From IMG/VR virus record IMGVR_UViG_3300044822_000077, positions 1 to 42,469 of that record: 42,469 bases of DNA. One strand, given 5' to 3'. Positions 26,001 through 33,304 of this stretch are shown here, in pieces. The notes below the pieces were generated by a model. It was not told the DNA's origin, did no database searches, and was given only the letters and a program-made list of their open reading frames with translations. The position numbers were made by a program, and so were the translations under genes. This DNA comes from a virus. The first letter of the stretch is position 1. The number at the start of each line of letters is the position of its first letter.

Positions 26001-26683
26001 TGTGCCAGCGCCTCCTTGATGACCGCATCCAGCTCAGTCGCCTGGCGGCCCATCATGCGCCTCTCGATCTCGGGATAGAAGTCCTCGGCGATCGACCGCT
26101 TGCCCAGCTCGTTCTCCAGCCACTTGACCTGATTCGCGGCGCCCGTGTATCCGCGGGGTTGCTGGTGCTGCGCCGGTGGCCTATGCCCTGTGAACGGGGC
26201 ATCGTCGCGGGCCATCCGCTGGGGCGGCTCATGGCTCGCTTCGTTGCCGTCATCGTCATCATCGGCGCTGATCCCGAGGGCAGCACAGAAGCCGTAGCGC
26301 CGGCCATAAGTCACCGCAGAGCCAAGAGACTGCGGGGTGGCGTCGCGGGCTTCTAGCTGGAAGTGCGAGCTGAGCCACTGGCCCGAGGTGTGTAGAAGCA
26401 GGGTCGTTACGATGACCGTCTTGCCGCTTGAGGTCACCGGCTGCATCACGGAGAGGCCACCAAGGTGGGGGCGGGCAGCGGCCCAGCAGGAAGCGAGATC
26501 GGCATAGGAGCTTTTAAAGTGCGGGTTGGTAGCGTCCTTGGCAGCGGCTTTCATCGCTGCCTGGCAGGCCGACAGCGCTGCCGCCAGCTTATCGATCTTT
26601 GGAGAGCCGGAGCAGTGCGGGCCGTAATACACAGCATGAGCCTCATCATAACCTAACAATTTTTCTTCCACGTTCGGGTTCAT
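25997..26683 (-). CDS. erf: Erf-family single-strand annealing protein
   Basis: This is a 228-residue recombination protein of the ERF superfamily, which anneals complementary single strands and can circularise phage genomes. Visible family hallmarks are KDATNPHFKSSYADL (residues 50-64), SSGKTVIVTTLLLHTSG, QSLGSAVTYGRRYGFCAALGI and the acidic DDDDDGNEA. A Pro/Gln-rich linker and a C-terminal helical domain (QVKWLENELGK) follow. It is coupled by ATGA at both ends with the Gp157-like gene and the Ala-rich gene. No exonuclease partner is recognised next to it. Confidence 0.88.
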   Translation of the reverse strand: MNPNVEEKLLGYDEAHAVYYGPHCSGSPKIDKLAAALSACQAAMKAAAKDATNPHFKSSYADLASCWAAARPHLGGLSVMQPVTSSGKTVIVTTLLLHTSGQWLSSHFQLEARDATPQSLGSAVTYGRRYGFCAALGISADDDDDGNEASHEPPQRMARDDAPFTGHRPPAQHQQPRGYTGAANQVKWLENELGKRSIAEDFYPEIERRMMGRQATELDAVIKEALAQ

Positions 26684-27222
26684 TTGGTGGTTTCCTTCAG
26701 TCGTTTTTGGTTAAAGGTTCGTTCGGTATTGAGATAGAAATGCAACGCTTTCGAACGTTTTAGCCGAGCAAACGGCAAATTGACACCATTTTTCAAGTCT
26801 TTCTCGATCTGTTCCTTGTCCCATTCAAAGGAGAGGCGCACATAATTGGGATAAAGGTCATAGTCAAACCTTGTAGGAAGTCCCTCAAGCTCTAAAACCT
26901 CAGCCGCGCTGTTGAGTTGCATACGCCAATCGTTGCCAGGGAGCCTATCGCCGTATTGCTCCAGCAGCGCCTCTTTGATCTGCCCCAGCATCCGCTCGCG
27001 CTCGGCCTTGCACGAGCGGGCTGCCTTTAGAAACGGCTCCGCCTTGGCGCGGAAGTGCTCCTCCATCATCTCCAAATCGTCCTTGATCGCCTTGGCCTCA
27101 TCCACGTTATCGCGCAGGGTGGCCACCAGGGCGGCGACATCGACCTGGATGGTGAGGGCTTCATCGGCTTCAGAGAGAAGGGCTAGGTTCTTGCGCATTT
27201 GCTGAGGTAGTTGGTTGCTCAT
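26680..27222 (-). CDS. Gp157-like helical protein
   Basis: This 180-residue protein starts at the ATG overlapping the upstream TGA. Residues 20-100 are helical and charged (VDEAKAIKDDLEMMEEHFRA; AARSCKAERERMLGQIKEAL); a C-terminal beta part (MQLNSAAEVLELEG...YPNYVRLSFEWD) follows. The pattern of a long helix, then a short basic beta module, next to Erf matches the Gp157 family of siphovirus recombination modules. This is a tentative call. It probably assists recombination or replication. Confidence 0.5.
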   Translation of the reverse strand: MSNQLPQQMRKNLALLSEADEALTIQVDVAALVATLRDNVDEAKAIKDDLEMMEEHFRAKAEPFLKAARSCKAERERMLGQIKEALLEQYGDRLPGNDWRMQLNSAAEVLELEGLPTRFDYDLYPNYVRLSFEWDKEQIEKDLKNGVNLPFARLKRSKALHFYLNTERTFNQKRLKETTK

Positions 27223-27629
27223 TTTAAGTCCCACTTTTCGCACATTTCCACGTGACCAATCCTCGCTTCCTCAGCGTTTTTATAAGCGCAACAGTCAAGC
27301 TCTTTAAAATCTTTAACACGCCACGGGCAACACTTTTCCTCGTCATCATGCGCAGCGCGAACGGGAAACACTATCGTTTCGTATTTGCGATCATGACCTA
27401 TGTCATCAAAGCCAACTTTCCGCAAAAAATCGGCGCGGCGCATATCTCCTTGACCCGTTAAAGTGACTCCGCGTTGTTTCGCCAAAATCTCTCTCACCCC
27501 TTCATCAGGCAATAGCTCGCCAACGGTGCTCACCAGATATTTGCCGACCTTTGTATTCAGGTGGAACCTGCAGTCAAATGCGCAAATAAAATGGCCAGGG
27601 TGCGGCATCCAGATCCAAAGCGATTTCAA
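27219..27629 (-). CDS. Conserved Cys/His-rich phage protein
   Basis: This 136-residue protein is read from TTG 27629, which overlaps the previous stop and has GGGAGG upstream. The open frame is 17 codons longer but that part lies inside the upstream gene. Features are LWIWMPHPGHFICAFDCRFH, VSTVGELLPD, KYETIVFPVRA, EKCCPWRVKDF and GHVEMCEKW. I recall similar proteins as a conserved unnamed family in environmental phages. The Cys pairs could bind metal. Function unknown. Confidence 0.65.
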   Translation of the reverse strand: MKSLWIWMPHPGHFICAFDCRFHLNTKVGKYLVSTVGELLPDEGVREILAKQRGVTLTGQGDMRRADFLRKVGFDDIGHDRKYETIVFPVRAAHDDEEKCCPWRVKDFKELDCCAYKNAEEARIGHVEMCEKWDLK

Positions 27630-27799
27630 TTCACGGCCCTCCCATGTGCGTAAGTCAAATCTTCCGCAGGTATTGCCCACCGAACATTGTGTTTCTCCAT
27701 TACTGCGATAAAATCATCGCGTTTTTGTTTGCTCGGGAAAGAGAACACCTCTCCCTCCGCGCCGACATTGACGGCCACTAGCCAGGTTTCTGTGCTCAT
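27626..27799 (-). CDS. 57-residue small protein
   Basis: ATG 27799 overlaps the M15 peptidase gene's stop by 4 bp. The frame begins MSTETWLVAVNVGAEGEVFS and ends at TGA 27626, overlapping the next TTG start. It fills the gap exactly, with strand-helix-strand character and typical codon use. Function unknown. Confidence 0.65.
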   Translation of the reverse strand: MSTETWLVAVNVGAEGEVFSFPSKQKRDDFIAVMEKHNVRWAIPAEDLTYAHGRAVN

Positions 27800-28185
27800 T
27801 CATCAGCTCCGATAATCAAACGCAGCGGCCCCGGCCTCAGATCCACATGCACATGCCGCGGGCAAACCTCAATAAACCGCACTGCATACCCCGTGGCTCG
27901 CTCTACAATCGCGTACCTCAGCTCTGAAGTAGGCGCCGATATATCAGCCGCGAAACCGTGGACGTGCTGAGAGTCCGCGGCGCCACCGATAGCGGCGTTA
28001 TGCTCCGGGCAGCGGACGCAGGACGTAATCGTAATGCCTTCAACAATGCCGGGATAATCCTGGGCAATCTGTTCATCTAAACTCCTTAAAAGCTTTACAA
28101 GTGTCTCGTCTGGCTGCTGGCGCTTCTCGACCGGCAGCGCCTGGCATTTCGCACAGGGGCACGTGAGGTAGGCGACATTTAGCAT
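27796..28185 (-). CDS. M15-family peptidoglycan peptidase
   Basis: This 129-residue Zn-dependent carboxy- or endopeptidase of the M15A/YcbK type would act on peptidoglycan peptide crosslinks. The motif RCPEHNAAIGG (58-68) is followed by SQHVHGFAADI with ligands H74 and D81, then RHVHVDL with H113. N-terminal CPCAKC may form an additional metal or structural site. There is no signal peptide. Unusually, it lies in the leftward early-type operon, 5 kb from the amidase, which suggests an auxiliary lysin. It overlaps the upstream gene by 7 bp. Confidence 0.8.
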   Translation of the reverse strand: MLNVAYLTCPCAKCQALPVEKRQQPDETLVKLLRSLDEQIAQDYPGIVEGITITSCVRCPEHNAAIGGAADSQHVHGFAADISAPTSELRYAIVERATGYAVRFIEVCPRHVHVDLRPGPLRLIIGADE

Positions 28186-28475
28186 GACTTCATCTCCTTC
28201 CCGTCGCGGTCCAGGTAAAAATCCCGCGGGCGATTATTCGCATGCGTCGGCCAAATGGCAGAAAAATCGACGCCGCAAAAGGCGCAAAATTTCAGCGACG
28301 GGCGCAGATCACCAAACACGAGCCCCTTGCTATAGGTAACGAGCCTCCATCCGTCGGCGTCAATAATAAGCGATAAAATCCCGGAATCGAGGCACCTCAC
28401 CATGCCCAAACATATGGTTTCGCTAGTACAGGGTTCCGTGATGTCGAAGCTAGCAATCTTTTGATACTCCGTCAT
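28179..28475 (-). CDS. Small CxxC protein
   Basis: This 98-residue protein starts at ATG 28475, with an ATGA overlap on the upstream stop. Beta-rich N-terminus, then FCAFCGVDFS, half of a zinc-ribbon-like site, near residue 65. Cysteines are otherwise scattered. No family is recognised. Confidence 0.6.
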   Translation of the reverse strand: MTEYQKIASFDITEPCTSETICLGMVRCLDSGILSLIIDADGWRLVTYSKGLVFGDLRPSLKFCAFCGVDFSAIWPTHANNRPRDFYLDRDGKEMKSC

Positions 28476-28828
28476 GAGACAAGCACCTCGATCGTCATCG
28501 CAAAACGCTTCGGCAACTCGATATCCTTAGTCGCCAGGATCTGCTGCGCGAGCAGCGCTTTCCCTTCCGTCGGATTCTTCGCCAGCATCGCCCGCGCGGC
28601 CTCTTTGTCCGCTGGCGCGGCCGGTATGATCACGACCTTCCGCTGCTTCACTTTGGCGTCTTCCTCGGCGCGCTTGAGCATCATTGAGACGTTTTGCTGC
28701 GACAGCTCGTTGTCCCAGGCGTTGCGATGACCGGCGCGGTTAAGCTCGGCGACGATATCCATGAGTGTTTTCCCTTCCCCGTGTAGGCGCTGAACCTCAG
28801 CGAGGGTTTCTTCTCGCGTAAACTTCAC
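28472..28828 (-). CDS. HTH-containing hypothetical protein
   Basis: This 118-residue protein starts at GTG 28828 with GGAGGA upstream. Residues 5-50 (EGKTLMDIVAELNRAGHRN, then a second helix QQNVSMMLKRA) resemble the helix-turn-helix found at the end of serine recombinases and in small phage regulators. The rest is helical. A DNA-binding or regulatory role in the early operon is plausible but unproven. Confidence 0.6.
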   Translation of the reverse strand: MKFTREETLAEVQRLHGEGKTLMDIVAELNRAGHRNAWDNELSQQNVSMMLKRAEEDAKVKQRKVVIIPAAPADKEAARAMLAKNPTEGKALLAQQILATKDIELPKRFAMTIEVLVS

Positions 28829-29037
28829 TGTGCTTCCTCCAATCTCATTATTTTCTCGGAACCTTGATAAAGGTTGGCGAAGGCCTTGGCAAGCTTAAAT
28901 AAGCGGGCCGAAGATTTTAGCAGCGCATGGGCAGATGGGTCAAATTTGCATAGTTGCTTGACCTGTGCCGATGAGGGGAGCACAGTGACGGGACAGCAAT
29001 CGGAGCACTTACAGGAAGATGATGGCTGGTTAACCAA
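28825..29037 (-). CDS. Possible first gene of leftward operon
   Basis: This is a 70-residue frame from TTG 29037, only 6 bp after the leader hairpin, with a Cys-rich start (CKCSDCC) and a basic helical end (ARLFKLAKAFANLYQ). It has no clear ribosome site, and an internal GTG at about codon 19 is an alternative. Its stop overlaps the next GTG (GTGA), which supports translation of the 3' part. Confidence 0.4.
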   Translation of the reverse strand: MVNQPSSSCKCSDCCPVTVLPSSAQVKQLCKFDPSAHALLKSSARLFKLAKAFANLYQGSEKIMRLEEAQ

Positions 29038-29043
29038 AAATGC

Positions 29044-29074
29044 GAAGACCCCGACGCGCTAAGTCGAGGTCTTC
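29044..29074 (-). terminator. Leader hairpin, candidate attenuator of the leftward operon
   Basis: Read on the minus strand, GAAGACCTCGAC, a 7-base loop and GTCGGGGTCTTC form an 11-of-12-bp stem followed by GCATTTTT. It lies upstream of the first leftward gene and downstream of the presumed leftward promoter, so it can only terminate leader transcription. An attenuator or antitermination target is the natural reading. Confidence 0.65.
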
Positions 29075-29082
29075 AAGAGTCC

Positions 29083-29101
29083 GGAACTCCGCAACAGTTC
29101 C
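29083..29101. promoter_or_regulatory. Inverted repeat, candidate operator
   Basis: GGAACT and AGTTCC are perfect arms around a 7-base spacer (CCGCAAC). It lies in the 118-bp divergent intergenic region between the leftward and rightward early genes, between the proposed leftward promoter and the leader hairpin. Size and symmetry fit a dimeric repressor site. No cognate repressor is identified. Confidence 0.5.
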
Positions 29102-29115
29102 TAATCGATAAGTGC

Positions 29116-29144
29116 ATGTTGCGGTGCCCGGTCTCAAAAGTCAA
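29116..29144 (-). promoter_or_regulatory. Possible leftward early promoter
   Basis: On the minus strand a TTGACT -35 box is followed by a 17-bp spacer and CAACAT as a poor -10. The -35 is 5/6 to consensus and the -10 only 3/6. Transcripts would start near 29109 and cross the inverted repeat and leader hairpin. Weak call. Confidence 0.3.
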
Positions 29145-29155
29145 GGGAACAAACC

Positions 29156-29989
29156 ATGACGAGACCGTTTCTAAAGCTTCCTAGAGCATTCTGCAACTTC
29201 AAAGATCGCACCAATCCCTTCTTTCGCGCCGCCGACAAATTCAGCTTCTACTGCTTCCTCGCCAACGAGGCCAACTGGTGTGACGGCGAAGACGAACTCC
29301 AGGAGGGGGGCACCCTCAAAGCTGGTCAGGTTTTAATCAGCCGACGCGATCTGGCCGACATCCTGAACGTGTCCGAGAAGAAGGTCCGATGCACCCTCGG
29401 GTGGCTCGTTGACCGCGGACTGATCTCGATTTGTGGAAATCACAAGGGCCCAATAAAGGGCCCAATAAAGGGCCCAAAAAAGGGCCCAATTGCGATGGTG
29501 ATAACCATTTGCAATTATTTGGAAATATTCGCTGGCCAAGCAGCCAAGGGCCCAATAAAGGGCCCAATAAAGGGCCCAATAAAGGGCCCTCTCAAGAGAC
29601 CTATTGAGACAGAAAGAGAAGAGGGAGAAGAAGAACGCGCGCGCGCGCGCGAGCCGCATCCCTCCTCCCCCTCCCTTGAACTCATTAAGACCCAGGAGGA
29701 AGCCGTCACTCCTGAGCAGAGGGAGAAGGCCCAGGTCATGCAAGCGATGTGGAACCGGTGTGCTACCAATCTGCGCCCCTGCAATGGGCTCATGCGGAGG
29801 AGGATCATCGAGGCTGCGGCCCGCTTCGACGAGATGCCTGACCTCGACTACTGGGAGCAGATCTTCGAGTGCATCAACGATTCGCCCTTCTGCACGGGAA
29901 AGAAAGGCTGGGTAGCTTCGTTTGATTGGGCTATAAAGCCCGACACTCACATTTATGTTTCCGAAAGTCGCTACGCAGACAAGGCTTGA
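29156..29989 (+). CDS. Replication initiator with wHTH and internal iterons
   Basis: This is a 277-residue protein. Residues 1-95 form a winged-helix domain typical of phage replication initiators (FLKLPRAFCNFKDR; AGQVLISRRDLADILNVSEK with the recognition helix; LVDRGLISI). Residues 97-147 are low complexity: KGPI repeats in two blocks, then an acidic and basic linker. Residues 180-277 are a helical C-terminal domain (QAMWNRCATNLRPCNGLMRR; WEQIFECINDSPFC) resembling helicase-loader or DnaD-like domains. It precedes the DnaB helicase gene by 3 bp, as an O/P-like pair. The repeat-coding DNA is itself likely the origin. Confidence 0.75.
   Translation: MTRPFLKLPRAFCNFKDRTNPFFRAADKFSFYCFLANEANWCDGEDELQEGGTLKAGQVLISRRDLADILNVSEKKVRCTLGWLVDRGLISICGNHKGPIKGPIKGPKKGPIAMVITICNYLEIFAGQAAKGPIKGPIKGPIKGPLKRPIETEREEGEEERARAREPHPSSPSLELIKTQEEAVTPEQREKAQVMQAMWNRCATNLRPCNGLMRRRIIEAAARFDEMPDLDYWEQIFECINDSPFCTGKKGWVASFDWAIKPDTHIYVSESRYADKA
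29444..29491. repeat. Iteron array 1: four 12-bp GGGCCC repeats
   Basis: Four consecutive 12-bp units of the form AAGGGCCCAATA have GGGCCC at 29446, 29458, 29470 and 29482; the last two units vary at their 3' ends. Each centres on a 6-bp palindrome. A 54-bp A/T-rich spacer follows, before array 2. They encode KGPI repeats in the initiator. Probably initiator-binding sites. Confidence 0.85.
29546..29593. repeat. Iteron array 2: four 12-bp GGGCCC repeats
   Basis: Four units with GGGCCC at 29548, 29560, 29572 and 29584, exactly the period of array 1; three are AAGGGCCCAATA and the last ends CTCTC. Together with array 1 this gives eight copies in a 4+4 arrangement, followed 18 bp later by a polypurine tract. 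Confidence 0.85.
29611..29651. other. Polypurine tract plus (CG)8, candidate unwinding region
   Basis: Positions 29611..29635 are 25 uninterrupted purines on the plus strand, directly followed by alternating (CG)8 at 29636..29651. Lambdoid origins have a strand-asymmetric melting region next to their iterons; this tract occupies the same relative place. Alternating CG can form Z-DNA under torsion. Confidence 0.5.
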
Positions 29990-29992
29990 GTC

Positions 29993-31423
29993 ATGACAAC
30001 ATTCGGCCAGCAGATAGGGCACATCTCGCGCCTGACTGAGAAAGAACGTTGTGAATTTGACCTTTTAGGCATGTTGATGAGGCACCAAGGCGGTTACGAG
30101 AAGACGGCCCTGCGTCATGTCATGGAGACGGGCCTCAGACCGGACCACTTTGACCGCGAGAGCCACCGGGCCTTTTACAGGATCATCCTCACCCTCGGCG
30201 ATGAGGGGCGGCCCTTCGACTTTATCGAGGCATACAAACAGCTTCCGCAAGAGAGCTCTGATTGGTGCCAAGAGATGGCCGAGATGATGGAGCACGCGCC
30301 GATTGCCCAGAATGAGATTTATTTCGCCAACAGGATCTTGGCCAAGGTGGTCTCCGAAAAGGCTATCGAGAAGACCCAGAGTCTAAGCCATGCGCTGAAG
30401 CACGAGGTCTTCGATACAGTCCCGGCAGTTCAGGACCGGGTTAGCTCAACCTTGACGGCTGTCGCGGCCATAGAGCCGGTCAAGATGGGTGCCGCGATCA
30501 ATATTGCCGAGGCTACCGAGCGGCTTCTCGATGCCATGACCAAGGCCATGGCGGACGCCGAGAAGGGCAAAGCGATCTTAATCCCCACCGGCCTTGAGGA
30601 CTTTGATGCCCATTACGTCGGACTGAACCGTCAAGGGCTTCATGTTCTGGGTGCCCGGCCTGGGGTGGGCAAGACCACCACCGCGCTCAACATAGCCCTG
30701 TCGGCGGCCGAGCAGGGGTTTGGCGTCCTCTATTTCACCCACGAGATGACCAGCGTCGAGCTGCTCAAGAAGCTGGTGGCCATGCGCGCGCGCATTACCA
30801 CGCAGAAGATGCTCACTGGCGACTTTGACGAGGATGAGACCAATCGCTTCACCAAGGCGATTGAGGACATCCAGTCGCGGGCCTTCTACATGGACGACCG
30901 CAGCATGCCCAACTGGGATCATGTGTCCCACCGTATGAAGATCATGTGCCGCCAGCACCAGATTGATCTTGTGGTCATCGATTACGTCCAACAGCTCATC
31001 CCCGGCGAGACGGGGCAGTTCTTTGGCAACCGCACGGCGGAGCTGACTCACATCACCGGGGCCATCAAACAGCTCAGCCAGGAGTTTCACACGGCCATCC
31101 TGGTGTGTGCCCAGCTCAACCGCAGTGCCGATGACGGCGTAAGCTTGCCCAGGATGAGCATGCTCAAGGACTGCGGCAGCATTGAGCAAGACGCCGATAC
31201 GGTGATGCTCGTTCACCGCGCAGCGGGGACAGATGAGGAAGACCAGCGCGACATGCTGATTGTGGATAAGCATCGCCATGCCGAGGCTAAGATAGCGTTT
31301 TACCTGGATATGCAGCTGGTTTTCGGAAACATCCGCACGTCTGGGTACTCGCGTCTCAGCGAGATCAAAGCAAAGAGCAAGAGCAGCGGAACTCGCGGCG
31401 AGTTTGGCAAGAAAGGTAAGTGA
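29993..31423 (+). CDS. Replicative DNA helicase, DnaB type
   Basis: This is a 476-residue hexameric 5'-3' helicase. The N-terminal DnaB domain is at residues 12-110 (RCEFDLLGMLMRH; LRPDHFDRESHRAFY). A RecA-like motor follows: Walker A GARPGVGKTTT (about 220-230), LYFTHEMTSVELLKK, Walker B IDLVVIDYVQQL with D330, and late motifs AQLNRSADD and LKDCGSIEQDADTV. The C-terminus is Lys/Ser-rich. Length is standard for DnaB. It starts 3 bp after the initiator gene and overlaps the next gene at its stop. Phage-encoded helicase with initiator implies self-directed theta replication; no DNA polymerase is seen, so the host polymerase is used. Confidence 0.92.
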   Translation: MTTFGQQIGHISRLTEKERCEFDLLGMLMRHQGGYEKTALRHVMETGLRPDHFDRESHRAFYRIILTLGDEGRPFDFIEAYKQLPQESSDWCQEMAEMMEHAPIAQNEIYFANRILAKVVSEKAIEKTQSLSHALKHEVFDTVPAVQDRVSSTLTAVAAIEPVKMGAAINIAEATERLLDAMTKAMADAEKGKAILIPTGLEDFDAHYVGLNRQGLHVLGARPGVGKTTTALNIALSAAEQGFGVLYFTHEMTSVELLKKLVAMRARITTQKMLTGDFDEDETNRFTKAIEDIQSRAFYMDDRSMPNWDHVSHRMKIMCRQHQIDLVVIDYVQQLIPGETGQFFGNRTAELTHITGAIKQLSQEFHTAILVCAQLNRSADDGVSLPRMSMLKDCGSIEQDADTVMLVHRAAGTDEEDQRDMLIVDKHRHAEAKIAFYLDMQLVFGNIRTSGYSRLSEIKAKSKSSGTRGEFGKKGK

Positions 31424-31743
31424 TGGCCATCATTGGCGTGCCTTTTGACCAGCATCGCGACTCTCATGCGGAGTGGCTACTGGCCCAGCTCCACAAGTTC
31501 GACCTGGATGGCTTTTATGAGGCCCAAGACATCGCCGACATGCTTCAGGGCAAAGGACGCCTTGAGCTGCCGCCGCTGGTTCGGGAATATAAGCGTAGGA
31601 AATCAGAAATGAAACCGGGCGCCTTCTTGGATTGGGTCAGCCGCTGCAGGGCGGTAAGCGGCCTGGGGGTCGATCCGGAATGGGAGCGAGCTGAGATGGC
31701 GGCGCGTAGGATTGCCTCTGAGAGTGGCAAAAAGGGTCCTTAA
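31423..31743 (+). CDS. Small hypothetical replication-module protein
   Basis: This 106-residue protein starts at ATG 31423, overlapping the helicase stop; a GTG one codon upstream is equally possible. Helical and charged (HAEWLLAQLHKFDLDGFYEA; ELPPLVREYKRRKSEMKPG). Its place after dnaB suggests a helicase partner. No family is recognised. Confidence 0.65.
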   Translation: MAIIGVPFDQHRDSHAEWLLAQLHKFDLDGFYEAQDIADMLQGKGRLELPPLVREYKRRKSEMKPGAFLDWVSRCRAVSGLGVDPEWERAEMAARRIASESGKKGP

Positions 31744-31762
31744 ATCGACGAAAGGGGTCTGG

Positions 31763-31942
31763 ATGATGTCAGCCCTTGACCGGCATGGATCGCTGGTCAT
31801 TTCGACGGAGATAGGACGGGAAGCAGGCCCATTTACCTGCTCGGAATGTGGCAAGGAAGCACGCATGGAAGACGGCGAAATAATCACATTCCTTGGCCTT
31901 CCGCCGCGTCTTGAGTGGTGGAAAAAGGAGCGCTACGCATAA
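31763..31942 (+). CDS. Small zinc-finger-like protein
   Basis: This 59-residue protein starts at ATG 31763 (a second ATG follows directly) after AAAGGGG. It has PFTCSECGKEARM, one CxxC knuckle with no second obvious pair, then LPPRLEWWKKERYA. Function unknown. The 98 bp that follow hold no convincing gene. Confidence 0.6.
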   Translation: MMSALDRHGSLVISTEIGREAGPFTCSECGKEARMEDGEIITFLGLPPRLEWWKKERYA

Positions 31943-32040
31943 TGGACCTACGCAATTGTGGTTGATGGGGCCTGGCAAGCCGCGGAAGATAGGGCGCGGC
32001 TCCAGAACAACAGCAGGAAGTTTTGAAAGGGCGAAAGACG

Positions 32041-32193
32041 ATGATTGGGAAGTTTGTCTTGGTTCGAACTGTGAATGCAGGGGTCCATGTCGGGACATTT
32101 GTAGCATCTGAGTCCGATGAAATCGTTCTCAGCGATGCAGAGACTGTACTGGAGAATGGTCGTCGCGTCGTGCAGCAGGAGGTTCGCAAATGA
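32041..32193 (+). CDS. 50-residue DUF6948-like small protein
   Basis: ATG 32041 has AAGGG upstream. The sequence starts MIGKFVLVRTVNAGVHVGTF and runs to residue 50, with its stop overlapping the next ATG. The VRT.NAGVHVGTF start and E(I/V)VLSDAE segment resemble a small phage domain I know as DUF6948, but this protein lacks the Trp-rich second half. It may be truncated. Confidence 0.6.
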   Translation: MIGKFVLVRTVNAGVHVGTFVASESDEIVLSDAETVLENGRRVVQQEVRK

Positions 32194-32954
32194 AACTCAC
32201 TAAAGAACATATTGGACGTCGTGTGCGCCGGGTTGGTGAATGCCCCACGGAGGGCATCTTGCGTGAAATCGATTATGACAAGGGACGATATTCTCTAGAA
32301 GACGATGAGTGGTGGCTGATGGACGACCCCGAAGTGGGCACTTGGGAGTTGGTGGATGACGAATTGAAATTGCGAGAAGGGCGCCGGTACAAACGCAGAG
32401 ACGGCATTATCATAGGCCCTCTAGTGAGATACACGAGGGATGAATCTATGTTCGAGGACCCCATTCGACACGTCGTTTATATGGAAAACGCCCGCTTCTT
32501 TACTACTTCCGAAAACCCGAGCCCGATTGATTTGATCGCCGAAGTACCGGACGACACCGCCAATATCGCCGAACCTACGCGCCCCGACTGGAGGCAACCC
32601 GGCGCATACGTTCGGCTGAGAGACGGCACCAAGGCCGTCCTCGTATCAGTCACGGAGAGGCACCCATTCACAGGCAACCACGTTGCATACCCGGTGATGG
32701 GTTACGCGCAGGACTCTATACACGCCATGTATTGGGATCTGCAAGGTCGCTGTTTGGCCAAGCAGGAGGACCCCAAAGACATTGTCGGCCGGTGGGTGGA
32801 TTTAATCGAAGTGGACAGCTGGGCAATCATTGACCGTAAGACGCGGGCAATCGTTACCGCTTACAGCTCTGAACAACAGGCTAAATCTGCTATTGGCGGC
32901 AGTACAGCACAATACGCGGCGGTTCATGTAACCGGACGGGAGGACGTGGGATGA
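32190..32954 (+). CDS. Hypothetical beta-repeat protein
   Basis: This 254-residue protein has a perfect AGGAGG site. It holds repeated short beta modules: one centred on GRRYKRRDGIIIGPLVRY and others around GAYVRLRDGTKAVLVS. The C-terminus is a DRKTRAIVTAYSSEQQAKSA beta-alpha unit. Such repeats occur in accessory phage proteins of unknown role. It ends overlapping the next ATG by 4 bp. Confidence 0.65.
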   Translation: MKLTKEHIGRRVRRVGECPTEGILREIDYDKGRYSLEDDEWWLMDDPEVGTWELVDDELKLREGRRYKRRDGIIIGPLVRYTRDESMFEDPIRHVVYMENARFFTTSENPSPIDLIAEVPDDTANIAEPTRPDWRQPGAYVRLRDGTKAVLVSVTERHPFTGNHVAYPVMGYAQDSIHAMYWDLQGRCLAKQEDPKDIVGRWVDLIEVDSWAIIDRKTRAIVTAYSSEQQAKSAIGGSTAQYAAVHVTGREDVG

Positions 32955-33304
32955 CTAGTCCGCATGACATCATAGGAACGGTCCTTGGCGAAAAAACAGA
33001 TCGGTTTGACGTGCTGATGGACCTAGCCGAGTCTACACTTATGGAGGGTAAGACTACGGTCGAAGCCAACCGCCTTGCTCGCGGAGTTATGGCGTTGGCA
33101 GCTTATATCGATGAGCAGCTTTTGCTCGTGAGAAAGCTCGAAGCGGTGGTGGAAGAGGGCCGCAAGTGGCTCGCCGCTGCGGACTATTACAACAAGGTAA
33201 AGGGCAGTGAGGGCCATGTCAGCGTCAAGCTCGCCTATATCAATGAGCGGGAAGATTTCCGCCGGGCAGTCCAAACACTAAGCCAAGGGGGTCAGGGCAA
33301 ATGA
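32951..33304 (+). CDS. Small helical hypothetical protein
   Basis: This 117-residue protein starts with ATGA overlap on the previous stop and is helical throughout (ARGVMALAAYIDEQLLLVRK). It ends overlapping the ATG of the 33301 remnant. No family is recognised. Confidence 0.6.
   Translation: MTSPHDIIGTVLGEKTDRFDVLMDLAESTLMEGKTTVEANRLARGVMALAAYIDEQLLLVRKLEAVVEEGRKWLAAADYYNKVKGSEGHVSVKLAYINEREDFRRAVQTLSQGGQGK

Noticed and set aside
22423-29037. Integration module (integrase, excisionase, attP)
   Set aside because: No tyrosine or serine recombinase catalytic domain was seen; the HTH protein at 28472 has no catalytic domain.
29444-29593. CRISPR array
   Set aside because: Units are 12 bp in direct tandem without variable spacers, and no cas genes are present.
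29333-30022. Minus-strand frame with GPLLGPLLGP-type repeats
   Set aside because: Antisense reading of the iterons; the plus frame has initiator domains and coupling to dnaB.
31893-32111. 72-codon Cys-containing frame on the plus strand
   Set aside because: Overlaps the better-supported 50-residue DUF6948-like gene, lacks a ribosome site at a sensible start and has no recognisable domain.
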